Notes under the pieces: generated by a model
Database searches by the model: none
What the model saw: the letters and a program-made list of their open reading frames with translations, nothing else
Told to the model about the DNA's origin: nothing
Shown here: in pieces, positions 43,361 to 52,350 of the stretch
Layout: every line of letters begins with the position of its first letter
Position numbering within the stretch: the stretch's first letter is position 1
Program-made: the position numbers and the translations under genes
NCBI RefSeq assembly: GCF_005893125.1
Contig: NZ_VCJS01000070.1
Span: forward strand, 1-57,815
Direction of reading: 5' to 3'
Length of the DNA: 57,815 bases
Source: Nonomuraea basaltis
GTDB lineage: Bacteria > Actinomycetota > Actinomycetes > Streptosporangiales > Streptosporangiaceae

Positions 43361-45475
43361 ATGATTGATGCCCCCGATGCCACCGCGCTCCGCGAAGAGG
43401 CCGAAGCGCGCCTGCGGGCGCTGGCCGGCGACCACGCCGTGCTCCGTGACGACCAGTGGGCCGCCATCGAGGCACTCGTCGTCGACCGGCGCAGGGTCCT
43501 CGTCGTGCAGCGCACCGGCTGGGGCAAGTCAGCCGTCTACTTCGTGGCCACCGCGCTCCTGCGCGAGCTGGGTGAGGGCCCCACGGTCATCGTCTCGCCG
43601 CTGCTGGCGCTGATGCGCAACCAGATCGCCGCCGCCGAGCGCGCCGGCATCAGGGCCGTCACGATCAACTCCGCCAACCCCGAGGCGTGGGAGGAGATCT
43701 ACGGCCAGGTCGCCGACGGCATGGTCGACGTGCTGCTGGTCAGCCCCGAGCGGCTCAACAACCCCGACTTCCGCGACAACGTGCTGCCCGAGCTGGCCGA
43801 GAGCGCCGGGCTCGTGGTGGTCGACGAGGCGCACTGCATCTCCGACTGGGGTCACGACTTCAGGCCCGACTACCGCAGGCTGGCCAGGCTGTTCGAGGAG
43901 CTGCCGCCCGGCATCCCCGTCCTGGCCACCACCGCCACCGCCAACGCCCGCGTCACCCGCGACGTGGCCGAGCAGATGCGCCTGCCCGCCGAGCTGCGGC
44001 CCGACGGGGACGCCACGCTCGTGCTGCGCGGGCCGCTGGAGCGCGAGAGCCTGCACCTCAGCGTGGTCCGCCTGCCCACCGCCGAGCAGCGGCTGGCCTG
44101 GCTCGCCCAGACGCTGCGCGAGCTTCCCGGCTCCGGCATCGTCTACACGCTGACCGTGGCAGCCGCCCACGAGATCGCCGGCTACCTGCGCGAGCAGGGG
44201 CACGAGGTGGCCGCATACTCCGGGCAGACCGACCCGGCCGAGCGGCTGGCGGCCGAGGAGGCGCTGCTCAACAACAAGATCAAGGCGCTGGTGGCGACGA
44301 GCGCGCTCGGGATGGGGTTCGACAAGCCGGACCTGGGGTTCGTCGTGCACGTGGGGGCGCCGCAGTCGCCGGTCGCCTACTACCAGCAGGTCGGCCGGGC
44401 CGGGCGCGGCGTCGAGCGGGCCGAGGTGATCCTGCTGCCCGGCACCGAGGACCGCGACATCTGGGCCTATTTCGCCTCGCTGGCCTTCCCGCCCGAGCCC
44501 GTCGTACGCACCACGCTCCAGACGCTCGAAGAGCGCGGCCTCATGTCCACTCCGGCCCTCGAGACCGCCGTCGACCTGAGCCGCAGCCGCCTGGAGATGA
44601 TGCTCAAGGTCCTCGACGTGGACGGCGCCGTCCGGCGGGTCAAGGGCGGCTGGGAGGCCACGGGGCAGGAGTGGGCTTACGACACCGAGCGCTACACCCG
44701 CATCGCCGCCGAGCGCCGGGCCGAGCAGGAGGCCATGCTGGGCTACCTGACGACGACCGAGTGCCGGGAGCACTACCTGCGCCGGCACCTCGACGACGAC
44801 GCCGCCAAGCCCTGCGGCCGCTGCGACAACTGCACCGGCAGGCACCGGTCGCCGGACATCGGCGCGCAGGCCGTCGAGACCGCCCGCGAGCGGCTGAGCA
44901 GGCCTGGCGTAGAGATCGAGGCCCGCAGGCAGTGGCCCACCGGCCTGCCCGACCTGTCCGGGCGGATCAAGCCCGAGCTGGGCGCCGAGCCCGGCAGGGC
45001 GCTCGGGCGGCTCACCGACATCGGGTGGGGCAACCGGCTGCGGGAGCTGTTCGGCGGCGGCGACGGGCCGATGCCCGACGACCTGTTCAAGGCCATGGTC
45101 CAGGTGCTCTCGGCCTGGGACTGGCGGGCGCGCCCGGTGGCCGTGGTCAGCGTGCCGTCCGCGACGCGGCCGCAGCTCCTGCGCTCCTTCGCCGAGCGGC
45201 TGGCCCAGGTCGGCCGGCTGTCCTACCTGGGTGAGCTGGGCTATCGGGCGGGCTCGCCGGGGCGGCAGTTCAACAGCGCCAAGCGGGTGCAGGCGATCAG
45301 GGGCACCCTGGCCATGCCGAAGGACCTCGGCGCCCAGATCGCGCAGTGCGGCGGGCCCGTCCTGCTGATCGACGACCGTATCGACACCGGGTGGACGATG
45401 ACGCTGGCCACCGCCCTGATCCGGCACGCGGGCGCCCCCGCCGTGCTGCCGCTGGCCCTGGCGACCGTCAGCTGA
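43361..45475 (+). CDS. RecQ-family helicase fused to a phosphoribosyltransferase-like domain
   Basis: 704 residues from ATG 43361; an in-frame ATG at 43322 lies only one base after AAAGGAGG, so the start is open. Helicase motifs: GWGKSAVYF (Walker A), SPLLALMRNQ, VVDEAHCISDWGHDFRPDY, ATTATA, and QVGRAGRG (motif VI). A zinc module follows (CREHYLRRHL ... CGRCDNC). There is no HRDC domain. Instead, the C-terminus (about 590-704) is phosphoribosyltransferase-like, ending VLLIDDRIDTGWTMTLATAL, which holds the PRPP-loop type sequence. Probable DNA repair helicase with a nucleotide-sensing or ComF-like module. Confidence 0.88.
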   Translation: MIDAPDATALREEAEARLRALAGDHAVLRDDQWAAIEALVVDRRRVLVVQRTGWGKSAVYFVATALLRELGEGPTVIVSPLLALMRNQIAAAERAGIRAVTINSANPEAWEEIYGQVADGMVDVLLVSPERLNNPDFRDNVLPELAESAGLVVVDEAHCISDWGHDFRPDYRRLARLFEELPPGIPVLATTATANARVTRDVAEQMRLPAELRPDGDATLVLRGPLERESLHLSVVRLPTAEQRLAWLAQTLRELPGSGIVYTLTVAAAHEIAGYLREQGHEVAAYSGQTDPAERLAAEEALLNNKIKALVATSALGMGFDKPDLGFVVHVGAPQSPVAYYQQVGRAGRGVERAEVILLPGTEDRDIWAYFASLAFPPEPVVRTTLQTLEERGLMSTPALETAVDLSRSRLEMMLKVLDVDGAVRRVKGGWEATGQEWAYDTERYTRIAAERRAEQEAMLGYLTTTECREHYLRRHLDDDAAKPCGRCDNCTGRHRSPDIGAQAVETARERLSRPGVEIEARRQWPTGLPDLSGRIKPELGAEPGRALGRLTDIGWGNRLRELFGGGDGPMPDDLFKAMVQVLSAWDWRARPVAVVSVPSATRPQLLRSFAERLAQVGRLSYLGELGYRAGSPGRQFNSAKRVQAIRGTLAMPKDLGAQIAQCGGPVLLIDDRIDTGWTMTLATALIRHAGAPAVLPLALATVS

Positions 45476-45508
45476 CACCCATCGTCAGCCCTGGGCTCTG
45501 GACGTCGA

Positions 45509-45536
45509 GCGCCCGCTCGCCCACGGCAGCGGGCGC
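45509..45536. terminator. Hairpin between convergent recQ-like and pfkB-like genes
   Basis: GCGCCCGCT (45509-45517) pairs with AGCGGGCGC (45528-45536) over a 10-base loop. It directly abuts the kinase stop codon. Confidence 0.6.
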
Positions 45537-46430
45537 CTAGAAGGGAGGACGGGCGCCCAGGTGCATGATCGCCTTGGCGGCCAGCCGGCATCCCGACTCC
45601 AGCGACTCGGCCGGCGGCTTGCCCTCCAGCCACGGCGGCAGGAAACCGGCGCAGAACGCGTCTCCCGCCCCCGTGCCGTCAACGATCTTGTCGACCGGCT
45701 GGGCGGGCACGTGCACCGGGTCGGGGCGGCCGTTGCTGAACCACAGCGCGCCCTCGGCGGTCATCTTGATAACGACCTGCGGGAACCACGCGGTCAGCAC
45801 CTTGGCGGCGGCCTCCGCGTCGTCGCGGCCGGTCAGCACCTTGGCCTGGTCGATGTTGGCGAACAGCAGCTTGGCGCCGTTGGTCCACTCCAGGAACGGC
45901 TCGGCCCCCGTGCGCTCCAGCGGCGCGGACGAGGCGCAGTCGACCGAGATCGACATTCCGCCGCGCCTGGCCATGTCGAGCGCCGCGAGGCCGGCGTCGC
46001 GCGAGCCCTCGTTGATCAGCGTGTAGCCCGACAGGTGCAGATGAGCGCCCGAGTGGAACAGGTCGCGCGGCAGATCCTCCGGCGACAGCGCGGCGTTGGC
46101 GCCAGGGTCGGAGAGCATGGTGCGCTCGCCCTTGTGGGTGACGAGCACCACGCAGGTGCCGGTCGGCCGCTCGGGATCCATGACGAGCCGGGCGTCGACG
46201 CCGTAGCCCATCAGCTCCATGTCGCGGTTTCGCCCGGTGATGTCGGCGCCCCTGCGGCCGATGAAGGCCACTTCGGCGCCCTCGACGGCGAGCCACGAGG
46301 CGATGTTCGCCCCAGAGCCGCCACCGTGCATCGTGACGATCGCCGGGGTGTCGCTCGCCCTGGCGAGCGCATAACGGGCGCGCGCGACCGCGTCGGTCAT
46401 GAGATCGCCCACCACGACGACCCGCGTCAT
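45537..46430 (-). CDS. PfkB-family carbohydrate kinase
   Basis: 297 residues. PfkB signatures are GGGSGANIASWLA (about 36-48) near the start and VDGTGAGDAFCAGF (about 255-268) with the catalytic Asp. ATP-dependent phosphorylation of a sugar or nucleoside; ribokinase-like enzymes are closest in pattern, but the substrate is not defined. Monocistronic; diverges from the GNAT/acyl-CoA synthetase gene with a 147-base gap holding both promoters. Confidence 0.9.
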   Translation of the reverse strand: MTRVVVVGDLMTDAVARARYALARASDTPAIVTMHGGGSGANIASWLAVEGAEVAFIGRRGADITGRNRDMELMGYGVDARLVMDPERPTGTCVVLVTHKGERTMLSDPGANAALSPEDLPRDLFHSGAHLHLSGYTLINEGSRDAGLAALDMARRGGMSISVDCASSAPLERTGAEPFLEWTNGAKLLFANIDQAKVLTGRDDAEAAAKVLTAWFPQVVIKMTAEGALWFSNGRPDPVHVPAQPVDKIVDGTGAGDAFCAGFLPPWLEGKPPAESLESGCRLAAKAIMHLGARPPF

Positions 46431-46577
46431 GATGTCACCACCTTGCTGCCTTCAGAACGAGCCTGGCCACGGGCAAAACTAACAGCTTCCGGGCGGCCCG
46501 TGGGGCGGACCGGTGACACCAGCCTGGAGTCGATGCACAAGCGTTGCCCAACAGGCCCTCTGGTCTTGGCATTTGGG

Positions 46578-49436
46578 ATGCGGGTTACGCTCGAGACTGT
46601 GGAGGCACACTATCCGGCCCACTGGGAGGCCGATGTCGTCCTGGCCGACGGTGGCACCGCTCACGTTCGCCCGATCAGGCCCGCTGACGCGGACCGCCTC
46701 CGTTCCTTCTACTCGCGCCTGTCCGACGAGTCGATCTATTTCCGGTTCTTCGGGCCCCGGCCGCGGCTGTCCGACAGGGACGTCGAGCGCTTCACGAACG
46801 TCGACTACGTCAGCAGGGTCGCGCTGATCGCCACCATCGGCACCGAGATGGTCGCCGTGATCCGCTACGACCGCACCGGGCCCGGCGAGGCCGAGGTGGC
46901 CTTCCTCGTCGAGGACGCCCACCAGGGCAGGGGAGTGGCCTCCGTGCTCCTGGAGCACCTGGCCGCCACCGCCCGCGAGCACGGCATCGAACGCTTCATC
47001 GCCGACGTCCTGCCCGCCAACATGCGCATGATGGGCCTGCTGCGCCAGGCCGGCTACACGGCCCAGAGCCAGTTCGCCGACGGCGTCGTACGCATGACGC
47101 TCGACCTCACCCCCACCGACACCTCCGCCGAGGTGACGGCGGCACGCGAGCACCGGGCCGAGGCCCGGTCGATCGCCAGGCTCCTCACCCCCGGCTCGGT
47201 CGCGGTCATCGGCGCCTCCCGCGAGCCCGGCGGGGTCGGCCAGACCGTGCTGCGCAACCTGCTGGCCGCCGACTTCACCGGCCCCGTCTACCCGGTGCAC
47301 CGCGAGGCGCGGGCGGTGGCGGGCGTGCGTGCCTACCCGAGCGTGACCGCGATCGACGGCGACGTGGACCTGGCCGTGGTCGCCGTGCCCGCCGAGAGCG
47401 TGGTCGACGTGGTCAAGGAGTGCGCGGAGAAGGGCGTGCACGGGCTGGTCGTGGTCTCCTCCGGCTTCGGCGAGACGGGCGCGCCAGGCCGGGCCAGGCA
47501 GGACGAGCTGGCCCGCATCGCCCGCTCCTATGGTCTGCGCGTGGTCGGCCCCAACTGCCTCGGGATCGCCAACACCGACCCCGCCGTCCGGCTCAACGCG
47601 ACCCTCGCCGCCACCGTGCCGGGCCGGGGCCGGGTCGGCTTCTTCAGCCAGTCGGGCGCGCTCGGCACCGCGCTGCTGCAGCGGGTGGCGCAGCGCGGCA
47701 TGGGCATCTCGTCGTTCGTCTCCGCGGGCAACCGGGCCGACGTGTCGGGCAACGACCTGCTCCAGTACTGGGAGGAGGACGACTCGACCGAGGTGATCCT
47801 GCTCTACCTGGAGTCGCTGGGCAATCCGCGCAAGTTCACCAGGCTGGCCAGGCGCATCGCGCGCAGCAAGCCGATCGTGGTGGTCAAGAGCGGCGGCACC
47901 CCGTCGGGGCACTCGGCGGAGGAGCTGGGGTTGCCGGACTCGGCGATCAGCTCGCTGTTCGCGCAGGCGGGACTGATCAGGGTCGACGACCTCATCCAGC
48001 TCTTCGACGTGGGGCAGCTGCTGGCCTACCAGCCGCTGCCCGCCGGGCCCCGGGTCGCGCTCGTGACCAACTCCGACGCGCTCGGCCTGCTCGCCGCCGA
48101 CGCCTGCGTCTCCGCCGGGCTCGAGCCCCGCCCGCCGGTCAACCTGGGTGCCGCCGCGGGAGCCTCGGAGTTCGGTACGGCGCTCGCCGGCGAACTCCAC
48201 TCCTCCGACGTGGACGCCGCCGTCGTGATCTACATGCCGCCGCTTCCCGGCGACACGGAGAAGGTGGCGGCCGAGCTGCTGCGGGTCTCGAAGGACGTCC
48301 CCAAGCCGGTGCTGACCACCTTCCACGGCCATCTGGGCATGCACCCGGCGCTGCGCGTGGAGGCCCAGGAGCCGTCCCGCGCCCAGTCGACGCCCGCGCG
48401 CGGGTCCATCCCCTCGTACGCGGCCCCTGAGGAGGCGGTCAGGGCCCTGGCCCACGTGGTCCGGTACGCCACCTGGCGCGCCCACCCGGCGGTGCCCCCA
48501 CCGGACCTCGACGACATCGAAACTGACCGCGCCCAGGCCCTGGTCCGCGCCACCTTGGCGACCGCCCACATCGACCCGGGCCCTACCACCTCGGCCGAAG
48601 CGCCCACAGCCGCGCCCGGCGCCGCCTCGGTGGAGCCGGACACCGCCGCCCAACGCGGCTCGGCGACGCCCGCGGAAGGGGCGACCGGACCGGCGTCGGC
48701 ATCCGCCGGTGAGGCGGCGGCGGGGCGCAAACCTGCCGCCCGGTCGAGTGTCTTCGCGGAGCCCGGGCCGCCGGTCGAGATCGACGCCGCCGAGTTGCTG
48801 TCCTGCTACGGCCTGACGGTCTGGCCGGCCGAGGTGGTGCGCTCGCCCGACGAGGCCGTGGCCGCCGCCGAGCGGCTCGGCTGGCCCGTGGTGCTCAAGG
48901 TGGCCGACCCGGGTGCCTCACGCCGGGCGGGCACCGTTCGCCTGGGGCTGACGGGCCCCGAGATGGTGCGCCACGCTTACGACGAGTTCGCCGACCAGCT
49001 GGGGGAGAAGGTGCGACTGGCCGTCCAGCGCATGGCGCCGCAGCCGGCCGTCCCCACCGTGGTGGGCGTGATCGAGGACCCGGCGTTCGGCCCCGTGGTG
49101 TCGTTCGGGCTCGGCGAGGTGACCGCGCGTCTCCTGCTCGACCAGGGCTTCCGCCTCGCCCCCCTGACCGGCGAGGACGCCGCCGCCCTCGTCCGTTCGG
49201 TACGCGCCGCGCCGCTCCTCTTCGGCCAGTACGGCTACCCGCCCGTGGCCGTCGACGCCCTGGAGAACCTCCTCGTACGCGTCGGCCGCCTGGCCTGCGA
49301 CCTGCCCGAGGTGGCCCGCCTGGACCTGGACCAAGTGCTGGTGGGGGAGTCGAGCGTGATGATCCTCGGCGCCCGCGCCACCCTCCGCACCCCGGCGGGC
49401 CCGCGCCTGGACGGCGGCCCCCGCAGGCTTTCCTGA
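46578..49436 (+). CDS. GNAT fused to acyl-CoA synthetase (NDP-forming) domains
   Basis: 952 residues from ATG 46578; the very long upstream reading is a shadow of the kinase gene. Domains: GNAT (about 15-180; VRPIRPADADRLRSFY, acetyl-CoA loop DAHQGRGVASVLLEHL), CoA-binding Rossmann (about 205-330; PGSVAVIGASREPGGVG), succinyl-CoA-ligase flavodoxin domains (FFSQSGALGTALLQR), a Pro/Ala-rich linker (about 650-715) and an ATP-grasp (about 725-930). The phosphohistidine segment (SHTG in active synthetases) is shortened here to SGGTPSGHSAEE, so the synthetase part may be regulatory. Family members acylate lysines, such as those of acetyl-CoA synthetase. Confidence 0.9.
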   Translation: MRVTLETVEAHYPAHWEADVVLADGGTAHVRPIRPADADRLRSFYSRLSDESIYFRFFGPRPRLSDRDVERFTNVDYVSRVALIATIGTEMVAVIRYDRTGPGEAEVAFLVEDAHQGRGVASVLLEHLAATAREHGIERFIADVLPANMRMMGLLRQAGYTAQSQFADGVVRMTLDLTPTDTSAEVTAAREHRAEARSIARLLTPGSVAVIGASREPGGVGQTVLRNLLAADFTGPVYPVHREARAVAGVRAYPSVTAIDGDVDLAVVAVPAESVVDVVKECAEKGVHGLVVVSSGFGETGAPGRARQDELARIARSYGLRVVGPNCLGIANTDPAVRLNATLAATVPGRGRVGFFSQSGALGTALLQRVAQRGMGISSFVSAGNRADVSGNDLLQYWEEDDSTEVILLYLESLGNPRKFTRLARRIARSKPIVVVKSGGTPSGHSAEELGLPDSAISSLFAQAGLIRVDDLIQLFDVGQLLAYQPLPAGPRVALVTNSDALGLLAADACVSAGLEPRPPVNLGAAAGASEFGTALAGELHSSDVDAAVVIYMPPLPGDTEKVAAELLRVSKDVPKPVLTTFHGHLGMHPALRVEAQEPSRAQSTPARGSIPSYAAPEEAVRALAHVVRYATWRAHPAVPPPDLDDIETDRAQALVRATLATAHIDPGPTTSAEAPTAAPGAASVEPDTAAQRGSATPAEGATGPASASAGEAAAGRKPAARSSVFAEPGPPVEIDAAELLSCYGLTVWPAEVVRSPDEAVAAAERLGWPVVLKVADPGASRRAGTVRLGLTGPEMVRHAYDEFADQLGEKVRLAVQRMAPQPAVPTVVGVIEDPAFGPVVSFGLGEVTARLLLDQGFRLAPLTGEDAAALVRSVRAAPLLFGQYGYPPVAVDALENLLVRVGRLACDLPEVARLDLDQVLVGESSVMILGARATLRTPAGPRLDGGPRRLS

Positions 49437-49551
49437 CCGGACACCGGCAAAGGTGCCGTACCAGAGTGACCGCTGGTACCCCTGTTGAAGACGTTATAGA
49501 GCGTTATGTCCAGCGGGTGAGTGCACTGCCCGGTCCTGGCAGGATGGAGCC

Positions 49552-50142
49552 ATGAGGGAAACCCGAGTCTCAGCCGCGGGCCTGCGTGAAGCGATCGAGC
49601 GCAGCGGCTACTATCCCGACCTCGTCACCGATGCGGTCGAATCCGCGCTGGGCAAGGAGGCCGTGACCGCGTTCGTGGTCCATCACGAGGCGACGTTCGA
49701 TCCCGCGATGGAGGTGCGCAGGCACGTCACCGTGCTGGTGCTGACGGCGTCGCGGCTGCTGGTCTGCCACACCGATGAGCATCCCGCGGTGGAGGGCGTC
49801 TCGACGTCCCATGCCTCCACGACCACGGAGGCCGTCCGCCTGACCCGCATCCAGTCGGTCGCGGTCACCAGGGTCGTGCCCGATCCCGCCTCCTACGTCC
49901 CCGGCGTCCCTCCCACAGAGGCGACGCTCACCATCGGCTGGGGGGCCATCTCCCACGTGGACCTGGAGCCCGCCACATGCGGCGACGAGAACTGCGAGGC
50001 CGACCACGGCTACACGGGTGCGATCACCGCCGACGACCTGTCCCTCAGGGTCAGCGAGGCGGCCGACGGCCCGGAGGCGGTCACCCACGTCCTGTCCTTC
50101 GCCAAGGCCCTCTCCGAGGCCACCGCCCGCGCCGGCTCCTGA
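49552..50142 (+). CDS. DUF5998-family protein
   Basis: 196 residues. Conserved actinobacterial protein: LREAIERSGYYPDLVTDAVESAL at the start, VVHHEATFD, RRHVTVLVLTASRLLVCHTDEH and a CGDENCEADHGYTG segment with two Cys and His that might bind metal. A PH-like fold is suspected, not shown. It sits next to the GNAT/synthetase gene and the phosphatase gene, as in Streptomyces. Function unknown. Confidence 0.85.
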   Translation: MRETRVSAAGLREAIERSGYYPDLVTDAVESALGKEAVTAFVVHHEATFDPAMEVRRHVTVLVLTASRLLVCHTDEHPAVEGVSTSHASTTTEAVRLTRIQSVAVTRVVPDPASYVPGVPPTEATLTIGWGAISHVDLEPATCGDENCEADHGYTGAITADDLSLRVSEAADGPEAVTHVLSFAKALSEATARAGS

Positions 50143-50356
50143 CCCTGCACCGCTCACCGTCAGGCCCGAGGCCGGCAGTCACGATGTCAGCGAAGACGCA
50201 GGGCAAGCATGCGCTCGTCGCGGCGAGCACCCCGTGAGCCCTCACGACCGGCCATGACGGGCGGAAACCGGCGACGGCGAGTGCGGGCAACCCGGCCGGC
50301 CGTAGAGATAAACCGGAGAGATCCACAAGAAAGGGAGAGATCCGCGAAAGGCTAGG

Positions 50357-51493
50357 ATGTGGGACATGCTGGTGCCAGGGTACGGCGGCGGGTCGCTGGC
50401 GGATCTGCCTGGTGCGCTGCTGGCCGCGCTGGGCGTCCGAGACGCAGGCGAGCCGGGCGCGCCGAACCCCCTCTCCCTAGAGCCCGCCGAGCGCGTATGC
50501 CTGTTCCTGATCGACGGCCTGGGCGCAGATCTGCTGCGGGCCCACCCTGAGACCGCCCCCTTCCTGTCCGGGCTGGCGAGCAGGACGCTCACGGCCGGAT
50601 TCCCCGCCACCACCGTCACCAGCCTCTGCTCCCTCGGCACGGGCATGACGCCGGGCGAGCACGGCATGCTGGGCCTGACGCTGGCCGTGCCGGGCACCGG
50701 GCACCTGTTCAACTGCCTGAAGTGGACGCTGCCCGACGGCCAGACGATGGACCCCGAGCAGTGGCAGCCCGCCCAGACCGTCTACCAGCGCGCCGCCCGG
50801 GCCGGGATCGAGCCCGTCTACGTCGGCCCCGCCCAGTTCGAGGGCACCGGGCTGACCAGGGCCGTCTACCGGGGCGTGCGCTACGCGGCCGCTGAGAGCG
50901 TGGACGACCGGGTCGCCCGCGTACACGACGCGATGCGGGCTCGGCCCGCCCACGTCAGCGTCTACTACGGCGATCTCGACTCCACCGGCCACATGGTCGG
51001 ATGGGGCGGCGAGGAGTGGCTGCGGCAGCTCTCCATCGTCGACGACATGGCCCAGCGGCTGGCCGCCGGGCTGCCTCCCGGCTCCGCCCTGTACATCACC
51101 GCCGACCACGGCATGGTCAACGCCACCGAGAAGATCGACGCCGAGAGCGTCCCCGAGCTGACCGAAGGCGTGGCGCTGCTCGGCGGCGAGGCCCGGGCCA
51201 GGCACGTCTACGCCAAGCCGGGCGCCGCGCAACAGGTCCTGGAGGCGTGGCGCGCGACCCTTCGGGGCAAGGCCTGGGTAGTGTCCAGGCAGGAGGCGGT
51301 CGAGTCCGGCTGGTTCGGGCCCCGGGTGCGCGACGCGTGGCTGGAGCGCATCGGCGACGTCGTGGCCGTCCCCTACACCGACCTGGCCATCACCGCCCCG
51401 GCGAAGCACCCGGTCGAGGCCGTCTTCACCGGCTACCACGGTTCGATGACGCCGGCCGAGCAGAACGTCCCGCTCCTGGAGGTACGCACATGA
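50357..51493 (+). CDS. Alkaline-phosphatase-fold phosphodiesterase (nucleotide pyrophosphatase type)
   Basis: 378 residues; the ATG at 50357 follows AAAGG. Two-metal site residues are visible: Asp in LIDGLGADLL (about 52), nucleophile Thr in FPATTVTSLCS (about 85), DLDSTGHMVGWG, ITADHGMVN, and His in GYHGSM near the end. Cytosolic, with no signal peptide. Probably a phosphodiesterase or phosphatase; substrate unknown. The promoter region has two GGAGAGATCC copies (50315 and 50334). The stop TGA lies in a duplicated ribosome-site segment before the sulfurtransferase gene. Confidence 0.88.
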   Translation: MWDMLVPGYGGGSLADLPGALLAALGVRDAGEPGAPNPLSLEPAERVCLFLIDGLGADLLRAHPETAPFLSGLASRTLTAGFPATTVTSLCSLGTGMTPGEHGMLGLTLAVPGTGHLFNCLKWTLPDGQTMDPEQWQPAQTVYQRAARAGIEPVYVGPAQFEGTGLTRAVYRGVRYAAAESVDDRVARVHDAMRARPAHVSVYYGDLDSTGHMVGWGGEEWLRQLSIVDDMAQRLAAGLPPGSALYITADHGMVNATEKIDAESVPELTEGVALLGGEARARHVYAKPGAAQQVLEAWRATLRGKAWVVSRQEAVESGWFGPRVRDAWLERIGDVVAVPYTDLAITAPAKHPVEAVFTGYHGSMTPAEQNVPLLEVRT

Positions 51494-51533
51494 CCAGCCC
51501 GAAAAGCTTGGAGGTGCGCCCGTGACCAGCCCG
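51478..51533 (+). repeat. Duplicated ribosome-site/start segment with an 11-codon minigene
   Basis: GGAGGTACGCACATGACCAG at 51478 recurs as GGAGGTGCGCCCGTGACCAG at 51510; over 24 bases only three differ. The first copy's ATG (51490) overlaps the phosphatase stop and opens an 11-codon reading frame (MTSPKSLEVRP), whose TGA (51523-51525) overlaps the GTG start of the sulfurtransferase. Confidence 0.7.
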
Positions 51534-52340
51534 CTGATCACTCCTGCCGAACTCGCCGCGCTCGGCGACGTGACGGTGCTCGACGTGCGCTGGCGGCTGG
51601 GCGGCCCGCCCGGGGTGGAGCTCTACCGCGAGGGCCACATCGACGGCGCCGTCTACTGCGACCTCGACACCGATCTCGCGGCCCCTCCGGGCGAGGGCGG
51701 ACGGCATCCGCTGCCCGAGGCCGGCGCGTTCCAGCGGGCGATGCGGCGCCTGGGGGTGTCCGGCGACCGGCCGGTGGTGGTCTACGACGACGCCGGCTCC
51801 ACCGTGGCCGCCAGGGCCTGGTGGGCGCTGCGCTATTTCGGGCACCAGGACGTCCGCGTGCTCGACGGCGGCCTGTCCGCGTGGACCGAGGCCGGGCTGC
51901 CGACCACGAAGGAGCCGCCGGAGCCGGTCGAGGAGGGAGACTTCACCGCGCGGCCGGGCGGGATGCCGGTGCTGACCGCCGGCGAGGCGGCGGCGCTGGC
52001 CGCCGAGGGCGTGCTGCTCGACGCCAGGGCGGCGGAGCGATATCGGGGCGAGGTGGAGCCGGTCGATCCGGTGGCCGGACACGTTCCGGGGGCCGTCAAC
52101 GCGCCCACTGTGGAGAACATCGGTCCTGACGGCAGGTTCCTCGATCCTGCCGCGCTCCGGGCCAGGTTCGCCGGGCTCGGCGTCGGTGAAGGCATCCGGG
52201 CGGGGGCGTACTGCGGCTCCGGGGTGACGGCCGCCCACGAGGTGCTCGCGCTGGAGCTGGCGGGCGTGCCTGCCGCCCTCTACGTGGGCTCCTGGTCCAA
52301 CTGGGTCGCCGACTCGTCAAGGCCCGTCGCCACGGGCTGA
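51522..52340 (+). CDS. Rhodanese-type sulfurtransferase (thiosulfate / 3-mercaptopyruvate)
   Basis: 272 residues from GTG 51522 (GGAGG at 51510-51514). Two rhodanese domains (about 5-125 and 150-270); the second has the catalytic Cys in AGAYCGSGVTAAHE, the first is inactive (VVYDDAGSTVAAR). The CGSGVTA loop agrees with thiosulfate or mercaptopyruvate sulfurtransferases. Probably co-transcribed with the phosphatase gene through the duplicated start segment. It converges on the CHAT gene with only 10 bases between stops. Confidence 0.92.
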   Translation: MTSPLITPAELAALGDVTVLDVRWRLGGPPGVELYREGHIDGAVYCDLDTDLAAPPGEGGRHPLPEAGAFQRAMRRLGVSGDRPVVVYDDAGSTVAARAWWALRYFGHQDVRVLDGGLSAWTEAGLPTTKEPPEPVEEGDFTARPGGMPVLTAGEAAALAAEGVLLDARAAERYRGEVEPVDPVAGHVPGAVNAPTVENIGPDGRFLDPAALRARFAGLGVGEGIRAGAYCGSGVTAAHEVLALELAGVPAALYVGSWSNWVADSSRPVATG

Positions 52341-52350
52341 GCACCGCCAC

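Noticed and set aside
45561..46577. 339-codon N-terminal extension of the GNAT/acyl-CoA synthetase frame
   Set aside because: It is the mirror of the PfkB kinase gene on the other strand and has low-complexity composition. The GNAT domain begins just after ATG 46578.
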